DNA of 64,000 bases from Aquarana catesbeiana (taxonomy: Eukaryota; Chordata; Amphibia; Anura; Ranidae): assembly GCF_042186555.1 (NCBI RefSeq), contig NC_133334.1:209007942-209071941 (forward strand). Reading direction: 5' to 3'. Under the pieces are notes generated by a model. It was not told where the DNA came from. It saw only the letters and a program-made list of their open reading frames with translations, and did no database searches. Positions 42,505 to 54,242 of the stretch are shown one piece after another. How positions within the stretch are numbered: position 1 is the first letter of the stretch; each line of letters begins with the position of its first letter. Made by a program: the position numbers and the translations under genes.

Positions 42505-43285
42505 ATCAACCATGTGTTTTGCAATCTCCAAAATTTGCAGCCTCAACCTCCGCAACATCTCTAAGATACGCCCCTTCCTAACTAATGTCACCACAAAGCT
42601 TCTAATCCACTCCCTGGTCATCTCTCACCTTGACTACTGCAACTCCCTCCTCATTGGCTTACCTTTAAATAAGCTATTCCCACTTCAGTCCATCATTAAC
42701 GCTGCTGCCAGGCTCATCCACCTCACAAACCGCTCAGCGTCTGCTATACCCCTCTGCCAATCCCTCCATTGGTTGCCACTCAACCATTGAAATAAATTCA
42801 AGATACTAACAATAACTTTCAAGGCCATCCACAACCTAGTCCCAGCTACAACACTAACCTAGTCTCAAAATACCAACCTAATCATTCTATTTGCTCCACC
42901 CAAGACCTCCTGCACTCTAACTGCCTTGTCTCCTCATCCCATGCTTGCCTTCAGGACTTCTCCAGAGCCTCTCCCATCCTCTGGAATGCTCTACCTCAAT
43001 CGGTCTGACTTTCTCCTACTTTGTCCAGACGATCCCTGAAAACTCATCTCTTCAGAGAAGCCTATCTGGCCCCCACCTTACAACTTTATTTTCTCCATCA
43101 GCACATCCCCCACAGTTATTACTTCTTGAATCTCTTGACCTTCCCTCTTAGATTATAAGCTCTAACGAGCAGGGCCCTCTGATTTCTACTGTATTAAAGT
43201 GTATTGTAATTGTACTGTCTACCCTCAAGTTGTAAAGAGCTGTGTAAGCTGTTGGCGCTATATAAATCCTGTATAATAATAATCT
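42505..43285 (+). pseudogene. L2-type LINE 3' end
   Basis: Translation includes THLDYCNSLL-like HLDYCNSLLIGLPLNKLFPL, AAARLIHLTNRSASAIPLCQ and LHWLPL, the conserved region after the L2 RT, then stops. The tail has GATTATAAGCTC, GAGCAGGGCCCTCTG and GGCGCTATATAAATCCTG followed by (ATA)n, the L2-type 3' end. 5' truncated and dead. A tail-only copy is at 45140-45236. Confidence 0.8.
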
Positions 43286-43379
43286 ACAGAAAATGAATGC
43301 TCTAAAAGCAAGTTTGAGTATGCACCCAATGTAATATAGCACGTATTGACAGTTTATAATGGGTTAAATTACACTTTAA

Positions 43380-44529
43380 CCACTTCCCACCCGCCCGCCG
43401 GCCGCCAAATGATGGCTGGGTGGCGCGGCTCTCGTTTTGGGTGGACGTCATATAACGGCCCTCCAGAAAGACCACTCTTGCATTCCTGTGGGGGCGCGCA
43501 TCGCAGAGAATCGGTGGTGTGTCAGTCTGACACACCGCAAAAATGATCTCGGTAAAGAGCCTCTGACGGAAGCTCTTTACCACGTGATCAGCCGTGTCCA
43601 ATCACGGCTGATCACGATGTAAACAGGAAGAGCCCTTGGTCGGCTTTTCCTCACTCGCGTCTGACAGACGCGAGTAGAGGAGAGCCGATCCGCTGCTCTC
43701 CTGACAGGGGGGGTCTGTGCTGATTGTTTATCAGCACAGCCCCCCTCGGATGCCCACCCAGGACCACCAGGATGCCTCCAGGACCACTAGGGATTGCCAC
43801 CACACTGGACCACCAGGTATGCCACCCTAGACCACCAGGGAAATGCCAATCAGTGCCCAGGCAGCTTCCAATCAGTACCCATCCCCAATGCCTGCCAGTG
43901 CCATCAGTGATGCCTATCAATGCCATCTATCAATGCCGCATATCAGTGCCCAGCAGTGCTGCCTATCAGTACCCAGCAGTGCCACCCATATGTACCCATC
44001 AGTGCAGCCTTTCAGTGCCCATCAGTGTCACCTATCAGTGCCCACCAGCGCCACCCATGAGTGCCCATCAGTGCCGCCTATCAATGCCCATCAGCGCTGC
44101 ATATCACTGGCACCCATCATTGCCGCCTACCAGTGCCCATCAGTGTTGCCTATCAGTGCCCATCAGTGCCACTTCATTGGTGCCACCTCATCGGTGCCGC
44201 CTTATCAGTGCCCGTCAGTGCCACTGTATCAGTGCCCATCAGTGAAGGAGAAAATGTACTTATTTACAAAATTTTATAACAGAAACAAAAGAAAAACTTT
44301 TTTTTTTCCAAAATTTTAGGTCTTTTTTTATTTGTTTAGCAAAAAATAAAAAACGCAGAGGTGATCAAATACCACCAAAAGAAAGCTCTATTTGTGGGAA
44401 CAAAATGATAAAAATTCTGTTTGGGTACAGTGTAGCATGACCGCACAATGTTCATTTAAACAGCGACAGCGCTGAAAGCTGAAAATTGGCTTGGGCAGGA
44501 AGGGGTGTAAGTGCCTGGTCTTGAAGTAG
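43380..44529. mobile_element. TTAA element P4 with CAGTGCC minisatellite
   Basis: CCACTTCCCACCCGCC after TTAA (43376-43379), ending TTGAAGTAG before TTAA (44530-44533). 43900-44240 is an array of CAGTGCCCATCAGTGCC(A/G)CC-like units. The right ~170 bp (CGCAGAGGTGATCAAATACC onward) match P1, P3, P5 and P8. No protein coding. Confidence 0.8.
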
Positions 44530-44533
44530 TTAA

Positions 44534-45139
44534 AGAAGTCCTGTAGTGATCACATTTAACAAGCTACTGTATCCAAAAGGCACAGAAGAACTTTCACACC
44601 TAACTGTTAAAAGCAAAAACCTTTATTATATATTCATTAAAAACATGACAGTCAAGCTTAGATAAGCAATGGTCTAACAACACAGTAAGATATATATACA
44701 TAGGACAGTACATAGTGGACTTTTTTCAGTGATTTCTGTTCATTCAGCATTAGGGACATTACATTTAGGATTGCCATGTTGTCATGTACTGGACTCTTTT
44801 TTATCTTTTTTACATAATCTTGCATACAAACAATTGACTAAAGCTGGCCTTCATGGATAGAAAATACTTAAAAAGAACTTTCGTTTTTGATAAAGATCTG
44901 TCAGACGATTGTGTGTTAACGCCATCATTGTATCAAATTGTTTTCTACATTATACATTAACAGCAAAAATGGTACATTTTTTGTTGATCAATGATCAATG
45001 CACATGTGCTATATGTTTCTTCAAACTATTTACGATCGATTTCCCTACTAATGATTAGAAAATCGTTCGGTTACGCTGCAAAATTACGGCATGATGGATC
45101 TTTCTTTTGCCATAAAACTTTGCATTTCTCCTGTATCGA
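44534..45139. other. Unassigned sequence
   Basis: No gene or repeat boundary recognised. Confidence 0.45.
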
Positions 45140-45236
45140 ATTGTATTGTAACTGTACTGTTTACCCTCATGTTGTAAAGTGCTGCGCAAACTGCTGGCGC
45201 TATATAAATCCTGTATAATAATACTAATAATAATCA
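45140..45236 (+). repeat. L2 tail fragment
   Basis: GTTGTAAAGTGCTGCGCAAA then GGCGCTATATAAATCCTG and (ATA)n, matching the end of the L2 copy at 42505-43285. Confidence 0.75.
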
Positions 45237-45672
45237 TTTCCAGAATCAAAATGCGACAACTAACGTTTCTAAAGTCGAAAATCGGGCTTAACGAATGCTT
45301 TTCCGAACGATTTTCTATCTAGCTATAGCCAGCCTAAAAAACCTCCAATGAGTAGAAGAGATCAGGAAACTGAGTGCCTTTTGTCACACACAATACCAGA
45401 TGCATTCCAATAGGATTAAAACAGTGAAATGTAAATATTGGTTTATGTTAAAGAGTCAGTCCACCCAAATGTTTATATTTTAGTCGTAGATGAAACCTAG
45501 TGTACTGAATCAGCTCCTGGCTTTTTTTATATCTTGGTTATTCCAAAAGTGATATCTCCTAATTACCCACATTTGCCTGTTCTGGCATATCCTGTAGCAT
45601 TCTCTATAAATATAAAACAAATAAATCCACAGGGAGAGCGGGACCCATTTATAGCATCCAGATTAGATTCAT

Positions 45673-45786
45673 TATCAATAGAACCAGGAGTGATATAAAA
45701 AATGTCAGGTTATCAATAGAACCAGGAGTGATATAAAAAATGTCAGGTTATCAATAGAACCAGGAGTGATATAAAAAATATCAGGT
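45673..45786. repeat. 38-bp tandem repeat, three copies
   Basis: TATCAATAGAACCAGGAGTG begins units at 45673, 45711 and 45749; the third differs at one base near its end. Confidence 0.95.
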
Positions 45787-47991
45787 AATAAAAGCATCAA
45801 GCATCCACCAAACACTGAAACAGACTTGCTATCTTATAGGACAGAGAAAATTGTGCCTAAGCAATAACCTAAATGGGTTACATTTTGCCCTCAGTTTGTT
45901 CTAAAAAATGCATTGCCCAGCTGGTAAGCGTGCCTAGGCACTCCTGTGTGTACAGCCTTATAGCTCTATATCCGCAGTTTGAGATGAAAGCTACTGTCTC
46001 TGGATGCTAGTTTCACAAGATTTGGAGTAAGATGTTGATGATGTCACTACTGTACTCCTTGCTGGAGAGAAGGTTGTACCTGACGACCTGCAGTGAAAGA
46101 ACCTCTATGATTCTGCTTCATTCATTTCCTGAATCTGTGCACCTGGTTGTTGATCATTTCACTAGTCACGGGTTGACAGGGAAACCATTCTTACTTGGGG
46201 AAACAAAACCCTGCCTCTGCTAAGATGGCCTCCCCCACAAAGCATCACAGCGCAGATCAAGGCATGGTAAATCAGTAATGGGAAAATGATCAGCTGCAAG
46301 AAGCCTATGGGCAGTACTGGTGATTAGTCATTTGCCCTCTACCTTCCTTTTAGGTATAGTTTCTACAGTTTAGTTCACTTTCAAGTCAATATCTGTGCAC
46401 AATTACCATCCCTGCCAGCCCATCCCCACTCGCACCATTCTGCAATGTATTTAAAAAATAAAAAAGGCTTCTAAAACAGTCTTTTGGGAATACTGACTGG
46501 TGATCCAGCACTGCAGTACAGGCCCATCACCAGCAGATCTTGTTGCCACCCCTTGTCGCATTGTCATCATTCCACAATCTTCTTGAGCCTAAGACCCTGT
46601 TCCTTGACAGCCATTGGGAAATGTCCCCATCACTTGAACAGCATAATCACCCAAAAATAGACCTTCCTACTCTGCAGAATGTATAAGACTTGGGATCCAA
46701 GGCGTTATATGATCCTGGATTCAGGTAAGTATTTAGGCATGTAATATAGGTGGTAAGGTAAACACTAGTGGGAGGAGGACCCTGGCAGCAGATAAACTTC
46801 AAAGTGAAACTTCACCCCTAAAGTGAAGTTCTGCTGATCCTAATACATCCCCTCCTCCTCCACTTTTAGAACTTTTTTTTGTTTGGGAGGGGGTAGCTAG
46901 GTTTGTCAGGTACCCACTCCCACTTACACTGAAGTCGCTTAGGTGATCCCAGCAGACGTTCTCTTCAAATTTGTAGTTGCTGACTTTTACGATTTTTTTC
47001 AACAATGACTGAAGAGCCTCTTTAAGGTAGGACTATGTTTTTATCCACCAATATAAAAGGATTCTAATGCTTATCTATAACAGATAATCTATAACAATCT
47101 ATTAGGAAACACTGTGCGAAAAGTGGATATGCATTATCTTATACCATGTTTCAAAGGGAGACTAAGAAATTACATATTTCGATAGCACAAGTGTGATTGC
47201 TGCAATGCCCATTTATCAGCAGCGGTCTGGCTCTTGGATAGAGGTATGTAAATAACAAAATACATTGAGGTTAGTTTGAAGAACTGGGAGTTCGTAAGCA
47301 GGCTGTATTTGCATACAGACCACCCTCCAAGAGTGAAAAAACGAAAACTCAATAAATAAAAGGTAAGGCTGGGGAGGAAAAACCTAGATAATGCTGGACA
47401 TCCTTCAGCCAGAAAATAAGATGGCTTTATCTGACTTGCTGCAGCTTCTAATATACACATGGGAAGCCCACAGTGTGCAATGAAATCAGAGTAAGCTATT
47501 TCAGTATGGGAGAGGAGTGCAAGACTAAAGGTAGGGCTATTGTGACCTGGTGTACAACCACAATGAACATATTTTTTATATGACCATGTGTATTATGTTT
47601 CTTACTGAGGTAAGCGATCATTGCTATATGGTCAATATAATTGGCCCTTCACACTGCTTTCCTTGTCATAACTGCTAAACAGGACTGTCATTGTCCAGGA
47701 GCACAAATCTGTTCTTAACCAGAGGTAATCTCTCTATGTGCATTTACATGTGGACAGCGTCAGTTTTTTATTGACTGATGTGGCCACTATACATGCTGCG
47801 TGCATGTGCCCTCAGAGGATTGTTCTGCTAAGGTCTTGGAAGATGCATCTGATGAAACCACTGAGACACCAGTGCCTATAACATAAAGTAGCACCTATTC
47901 ACTTTCATTTTTCTATGTTTCAAAGTAAGCAAATGAGAAATTTACTATGATAACCATGAAATTATTTGTTAGTTTGGAACCTGTGGATACA
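45787..47991. other. Unassigned sequence
   Basis: No gene recognised. 46795-47030 has a repeat-like feel (AAAGTGAAGTTCTGCTG...), with no second copy here to prove it. Confidence 0.45.
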
Positions 47992-48209
47992 TCATGGGAC
48001 AGCAGGCAGGAACATGAACATCAAACGTATATTTAAAATTAAAGAAACTCAGACAAGTGTTGGATTTTATAAGGCTGCGGCTGTTTATTATTGGTTTCAA
48101 AACAATATAACAATTCATCAAATAAAAGACTAAATATATAAACTTTAAGCAACCTAGCCACTACAACTCAGGCTGCATATAATAAATTACCGACTTCATA
48201 ACTTACCAC
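47992..48209 (-). repeat. Ngaro B2 repeat
   Basis: CATGGGACAGCAGGCAGGAA through GACTTCATAACTTACCA. Matches B1 at 48587-48742 plus 50047-50108 after removal of P5. A further 133 bp (48210-48342), including a poly(G) run, separates it from A2. Confidence 0.85.
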
Positions 48210-48342
48210 ATAAGACACTCAATAAACATTTAAAGTTTTTTTTCAACTTTAACAAACTAGTCCCTTTTTGTATAATTTTTTTTTACAAAGGTGACACCAC
48301 CACATAATTACAGCCACGACAAAAGGGGGGGGGGGGGGGGGG

Positions 48343-48590
48343 ACACCACAGCTCAGTCTTCTGAGGCAAATGAGTGACAGAACGAAACCCCTTTTTATAG
48401 CCCCTTTGGGGGCCAGATAAGCCCAGTTTAAACTGTTTTTTCCTGTTCCTGGGCATTACACGAGACTCAGGAGAGGTCACCTGTATCCCTCTGCCAGCCA
48501 CGTGTGCCCATAAGATCCCCCTAAGAGTGCGAGCTCCCAGGGGGGAACTTGAAACTGGAATTGAAACCGCCTTCCCCTTTTCCTATCATG
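48343..48590 (-). repeat. Ngaro A2 repeat
   Basis: ACCACAGCTCAGTCTTCTGA through CCCCTTTTCCTATCAT; pairs with A1 at 56307-56554 with scattered indels. Confidence 0.88.
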
Positions 48591-50110
48591 GGACAGCAGG
48601 CAGGAACATAAACATCAAACTTATATATAAAATTAAAGAAACGCAGACAAGTGTTGGATTTTTTAAGGCAGCGGCTGTTTATTATTGGTTTCAAAACAAT
48701 ATAACAAATCATCAAATAAAAGACTGAATATATAAACTTTAACCACTTCCCGCCCGGCCCATATCAGATGACGGCCGGGCGGTGGTTCAGTTATCCTGAC
48801 TGGGCATCATATGACGTCCAGCAGGATAACATGCCGCCACGCGCCCGCGGGGGTGCGCATCACGGCGATCGGTGGATCGACGTGTCAGTCTGACACACCG
48901 CTAAACCGATCTTGGTAAAGAGTCTCCGGCAGATGCTCTTTACCACGTGATTGGCCGTGTCCAATCACGGCTGATTACGATGTCAATGGGAAGAGCCGTT
49001 GATCGGCTTTTCCTCACTTGCGTCTGACAGACGCGAGTAGAGGAGAGCCGATCGGCGGTTCTCCTGACAGGGGGGGGTCTGCGCTGATTGTTTATCAGCA
49101 CAGCCCCCCCTCAGATCACCACACTGGACCACCAAGGATCGCCACTAGGACCACCAGGGAGAGGGGCAACATGTGGATGGCCAGGTATGTACCCCATGGC
49201 CATCCACATGTGCCCAATGTGCCCAGTCAATGCCCAATCTGTGCCAATCAGTGCCCACAAATGGGCACTGATTGTCACCATTATATAGCACTGATGCCCA
49301 GCTATGCCACCCTTAGGGGCATCAGTGCCATCAATCAGTGTCATCAGTGCCACCCATCAGTGTCCATCAGTGCCAACTGTCAGTGCCCATCAGTGCCCAT
49401 CAGTGCCCACCTACCAGTGCCCATCAGTGCCCATCTGTGCCACCTATCAGTGCCACCAATAAGTACCCATCAGTGCCACCCATAATACCCATTAATGCCA
49501 CCTACAAATGCCCATCAGTGCCGCCTATGAGTGCCCATCGGTGCCACCTATGAGTGCTCATCGGTGCCGCATACCAGTGCCACCTATCAGTGCCCATCAG
49601 TGCCACCTATCAGTGCCCATCAGTGCCGCCTATCGGTGCTCATCATCAGTGCCCGTCAGTGCCACCTCATCAGTGCCACCTCATTGGTGCCACCTCATCG
49701 GTGCCCATCAGTGCCGCTGTATCAGTGCCTGTCAGTGCAGCCATATCAGTGACCGTCATTGAAGAAGAAAACATACTTATTTCCAAAAAAATTTAACAGA
49801 AACAAAGAAAAACTTGTTTTTTTTCAAAATTTTTGGACTTTTTTATTAGTTGCGCAAAAAATAAAAACCGCAGAGGTGATCAAATACCACCAAAAGAAAG
49901 CTCTATTTGTGGGAACAAAATGATAAAAAAATTGTTTGGGTACAGTGTAGCAAGACCGTGCAATTGTCATTCAAATTGCGACAGCGCTGAAAGCTGAAAA
50001 TTGGCCTGGGCGGGAAGGTGTCTAAGTGCCTGGTATTGAAGTGGTTAAGCAACCTAGCCACTACGACTCAGGCTGCATATAATAAATTACCGACTTCATA
50101 ACTTACCAAA
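48587..50110 (-). repeat. Ngaro B1 repeat, interrupted by P5
   Basis: 48587-48742 and 50047-50108 together match B2; the TTAA at 48739-48742 is repeated at 50045-50048. Confidence 0.88.
48743..50044. mobile_element. TTAA element P5 with CAGTGCC minisatellite
   Basis: CCACTTCCCGCCCGG after TTAA (48739-48742), ending ATTGAAGTGG before TTAA (50045-50048). 49230-49760 is the same CAGTGCC minisatellite as in P4 and P8. Comparison with B2 gives the empty site exactly. Confidence 0.92.
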
Positions 50111-50122
50111 AGACAGGTGGTC

Positions 50123-51165
50123 TTAACACCACCTGTCATCAAACCCCCGCACCGCAGCCATCTCAACACAAGAATTGAAGTCTGCATTAAAATGATCCAA
50201 ACCAATGTCAGATAAATGAAGCTCATCTTTTCTATATAAACTCTGAACACCACCCTCTACTTCCAAATGTCTAAACGATAAAATGCCTAATGTATTAAGT
50301 AACTTGGCTACTGCCCTATTTAATCGTTTTCTAATTCTTTCCAAGGGGCGCAGTGAAGGAATAGAAAGCCAACACAATCTCTGCACAACCTCGGAAAAAA
50401 CAATAACAGTGTTAGGTAAAGACAACTGAATCCTGTGTAAATCATCCCTAATACTAAAAACGATGTCTAATGTTTTCCGTTTTCCAATATAATTTCCCCC
50501 AAGTTGTACAATCAGTACATCCGGTGGGGGAAGAGATCAGACCACACCATACCTCTCCTCCAACTCCAAAAAACCTTAAACTTCTTATGATCCAAACCTA
50601 AATTAACAGTGTAAACTCTTTTCTTAGCTCTTATGCCCTGTACACACGATAGGATTTTCCGATGGAAAATGTGTGATAGGACCTTGTTGTCGGAAATTCC
50701 GACCGTGTGTAGGCTCCATCACACATTTTCCATAGGAATTTCCGACACAAAGTTTGAGAGCTTGATATAAAATTTTCCGACAACAAAATCCGTTGTCGGA
50801 AATTCCGATTGTGTGTACACAAATCCGACGCACAAAGTGCCACGCATGCTCAGAATAAATTAAGAGACGAAAGCTATTGGCTACTGCCACGTTTATAGTC
50901 CCGACGTACGTGTTTTACATCACCACGTTCAGAATGATCGGATTTTCCGACAACTTTGTGTGACCGTGTGTATGCAAGACAAGTTTGAGCCAACATCCAT
51001 CAGAAAAAATCCATGGATTTTGTTGTCGGAATGTCCGATCAATGTCCGACCGCGTGTACAGGGCATTAGTCTTGCCCAAAAAACGTAGGAATGTCCAATA
51101 ATCCATGTTACCTGGGATTTCCTGAAATGAATCAAAAAAACTTTGTTAGGATGGATGTATAACAA
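50123..51165 (-). pseudogene. Ngaro SGNH hydrolase domain, split by a MITE
   Basis: Minus strand: block I WIIGHSYVFWAR (Ser nucleophile in GHS), then the MITE, then KRVYTVNLGLD. A frame slip in a C run near 50528 follows, then block III VQLGGN, and block V DELHLSDIGLDHFN with the catalytic Asp and His, ending at 50123. The fold is that of SGNH/GDSL esterases found in many vertebrate Ngaro elements; its substrate is unknown. It follows the recombinase in the same frame. The 26-bp stem-loop GACAGGTGG...CCACCTGTC spans the stop codon at about 50112-50137. Confidence 0.82.
50634..51065. mobile_element. Harbinger MITE, family A, inside the SGNH gene
   Basis: TGCCCTGTACACACGAT... to ...CGCGTGTACAGGGCA, 432 bp, flanked by TTA (50631-50633, 51066-51068). 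With one TTA retained, the hydrolase frame is continuous across the site. Confidence 0.92.
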
Positions 51166-52791
51166 GTAGCTATCAGATTTCCATCTACCTACTTTTTTAA
51201 TTAAATTAGCATCAAATCCTAACCTTTAAGCTTCAGTAGTTGCTCCTATCCTAAATGAATGTGACCTGAGATGAGAATTGCGTAAGTTCAAAAATACTAA
51301 ACCTTTTTTAAAAACGCATATGAATTGGTATTTACTAAGGGGGGAACCTGATTCATGTATGAAAAAACGAGAACCCAGTGAAGGTCTAATATGAAAATAT
51401 TGTGTTAACAAATTAACCAGACAAATGGGAGAACCACTACACACATATAGATGTACCCAATTACCTCTACCCATTTGATCCGTTTTTGACCTACTAATAA
51501 GGATTTTAACACTGTTATCAGAAAAAATACCGTATTGATCAGTGTATAACATGTGCCGGTGTATAACACGCACCCCAAGTTTAGGAGGGAATTTGAAGGA
51601 AAAAAACTTTTTAAGGAAAAAAACTTACATTTAAATGCCCATCAATGCAGCCTTATCAGTCTTCAACTGCAGCCTTGCACAGCGTCCATCTGCATGCTTG
51701 TCCAGTGTCATTTGCAGCCTTGTCAGTGTCATTTGCAGCCTTTGCAGCCTTGCCAGTGTCATTTGCAGTCTTGCAGCCTTGCCAGTGTAATTTGCAGCCT
51801 TGCAGCCTTATCAGTGTCCGTTTGCAGCCTTGCAGCCTTGTCAGTGTCCATCTGCAGCCTTGCAGCCTTGCAGCCTTGTCAGTGTCCATCTGCAGCCTTG
51901 TCAGTGACATTTGCAGCCTTGCCCAGGCTGCAGTTAAACTGCAGTGACTTGTCAGTGTCACTGCAGTAGTCCTGCCCAGTCCCGCCCTATGATGGACATA
52001 ACACAGGTCCAATGGCGGGACTGGGTGTGACTGTGAGCGGAGCCAAGCGCTGCCCATATACATACATAGCCGAGTGTACACGCCCAGTCCCTATGTAACG
52101 TCCATCATAGGGCGGGACTGGGCGTGACTGTGAGCGGAACTAGCCGAGCCTAGCCTAGTACACTCGGCTATGTATGTATAGCGGCGGCCAGGCGCTTGCT
52201 CCGCTCACAATCAACGGTATAACATGCACCCACGATTTATCCCTGATTTTAAAGGGGAAAAAAGTGCGTGTTATACACCGATAAATACGGTAAGATCGTT
52301 AGCTCGGATATAAATTAATTCTGAAACTCTAAGAGCAGCAAAAAATGAAACTGAAAATGCCGCTTGAAAAAGCACTGACTCAAAAGAAGAAAAACAAATT
52401 TGATCAGTAACTGATCAAAGTTTAACCAAAATATCTGGAGTAATAGGTTTCCGTGGATCCAATTCAAAATTATTCTTCTTATAACCTTTCAGAGCTTGCT
52501 TGACTGAAAAGTACTGCAAGCAAGAAGGTAAATTATTAAGCTTTAAAAAGAATGAAACTCCCGACAATGTTTTTTGTACATAAGACCAAGAATTTTTTTA
52601 GTAAATAAGGAGTTTAAAAATAATAATACTAAGCCTTCAGAAAAAGATCCTGGAGGTTCTTGGATGGAATTCAAAAATGAAAGCCACAGCAACCAGGCCG
52701 ATTGATATCCAGCCCAGGTCGAAGGTGCTACATAATTTCTAATACACTCAGATATGGGCCTCAAACAAGGTCCGATAAGTTGGGTGGACAC
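51166..52791 (-). pseudogene. Ngaro tyrosine recombinase, split by a TA-type element
   Basis: Starts near MSTQLIGPCLRPISE (52791), with a core-binding region (STWAGYQSAWLLWLSFLNS). The catalytic half includes the Arg box (AALRVSELIYIRANDL), then after the insert SRSKTDQMGRGNWV, box II HSFRIGATTEA (HxxR), a TAA stop at 51226-51228, and KKVGRWKSDSYLLYI with the nucleophilic Tyr. It would join a circular DNA intermediate to the target. There is also an in-frame stop near 52425 (about codon 120). All catalytic residues remain recognisable. Confidence 0.88.
51530..52290. mobile_element. TA-flanked TIR element, second copy
   Basis: CCGTATTGATCAGTGTATAA to the inverse of CCGTATTTATCGGTGTATAA, flanked by TA (51528-51529, 52291-52292). 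A CAGCCTTG(C/T)CAGTGTC(A/C)-rich array fills 51650-51930. The recombinase frame is restored when only one TA is counted. Confidence 0.85.
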
Positions 52792-54240
52792 GACATACCC
52801 ACTTGATCCGCATCTGGAAAAAGCTGGAAAAAAAAACGATCCATCTGTAGATGAGATAACAAATCCGCCAATTCATTGTCCTTTCCAGCCACATGAATAG
52901 CTTTCAACCATATATTTAAACTCAAGCATTTGAAGATCATATGGTGTAATAGGACAATGACTGGCAGAGATTGGATGTTAAGCAATTAATAGCATACATA
53001 ACTCCCTTATTATCAATGCTGACTAAAATCCTTTTATTTTTAAAATAATAACCCCAAATCTCCAGGGCCACAATAAGGGGGAATAACTCTAAAAGGACTA
53101 TATTTTTAAAATAACCTTCCCCCTGCCACCTGGGACACCAGTGTTCTGCGCACCAATGGGATTGCCAGATTGCAGCAAAACCAAGAGAGCCAGTGGCGTC
53201 AGTAAATAGAAAAAATTCTTGGTCTAAAATAAAGTCTTCCTGCCACACAGCCCTCCCATTAAAATGTGTAAGAAATTGCAGCCAAACTGCACTAAGATCT
53301 TCCCTCATATCCTGTGTAATTCTAACATGAGAAAATGGGGATTTGAAACCAGAAATGGCCAGATATAATCTTCTAGAGAACACTTTCCCAATTGGCATAA
53401 CCCTAGATGCAAAAGCCAGAAGACCCAGCAAAAACTGCAATTCTTTTAAACACATCTTCTTTTTGCGAATAACTACCAATAACAAAGCCCTAAGCTTAGA
53501 TACTTTTTCTTCAGGTAGCCAGAAATCCATTAATTTAGAATCAATAGTTATACCCAAAAATTCCAGACAAGTGGAAGGCCAGGCTGTTTTTTCCAAAGCC
53601 AATGGAACACCAAAATGAGAACACATTTTAAAAAATAACTCTAATAAAAAAGAACAATCAGGAAAATCATCTAAGTAATGGATAATGAAATTGGAACCGG
53701 ATTCTGAACTAACCACCCATTCTAAAAAAGAAGAAAATGCTACAAAATAAAAGCAAGACAGCGAACAACCCATAGGTAAGCATTTATCAAAATAAAAACT
53801 ATCTTTAAAGAAAAACCCCAAAGAATTAAAACATCCTGGATTAATTGGAAGAAGGCGAAAAGCTGATTTAACATTGGCCTTTGCCATAAGAGCTCCTTTA
53901 CCTAAACTTTTAAGCTTTTCTAAAGCGTCTTCAAAAGAGGTGTATGTCACAGAAGAAAGGCCCTCAACAATTTGGTCATTGAGTGATTGGCCTTTAGGAA
54001 AGGACAGATGATGTATTAACCTAAAACAATTCTTCTACTTTTTAGGAACAATGCCTAAAGGGGAAATCCGAAAGTTACTAAAAGGAGGAGAGCTAAAAGG
54101 GCCCTCTACCCTACCTTCTCTAATCTCTCTAAAAAAAATTTCAGAAACAATATCTGAAAATTTTTTCACAGATTTTAAATTCCTTACCAACGTGCATCCT
54201 TGACCAGAAAATACGGGCAATAAAAATCCATCCTGAAAGC
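52792..54240 (-). pseudogene. Ngaro reverse transcriptase-RNase H
   Basis: Minus strand: FSSPPFSNFRISPLGIVPKK, then a stop at ~54035, FRLIHHLSFPKGQSLNDQIV, KANVKSAFRLLPINPGCF, KCLPMGCSLSCFYF, FLEWVV, catalytic HYLDDF, then PSTCLEFLGITIDSKLM. RNase H shows FLFTDATGSLGF, VLLELFPLIVALEIWG and SIDNKGVMYAIN; a frameshift near 52945 is followed by IWLKAIHVAGKDNELADLLS. The frame overlaps the recombinase start. The sequence style (MGCS.SC, FLEW, HYLDDF) is Ngaro, not Gypsy. An alternative assignment to DIRS proper is less likely because of the SGNH gene and the split direct repeats. Confidence 0.9.
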
Positions 54241-54242
54241 CC

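Noticed and set aside
43724..44319. ORFs of 158-173 codons rich in CHLSVPISA
   Set aside because: They come from the CAGTGCC minisatellite of P4; the same artefact appears in P5 and P8.
43900..49760. CRISPR-like array of short repeats
   Set aside because: No constant repeat with unique spacers; imperfect minisatellites in a vertebrate genome.
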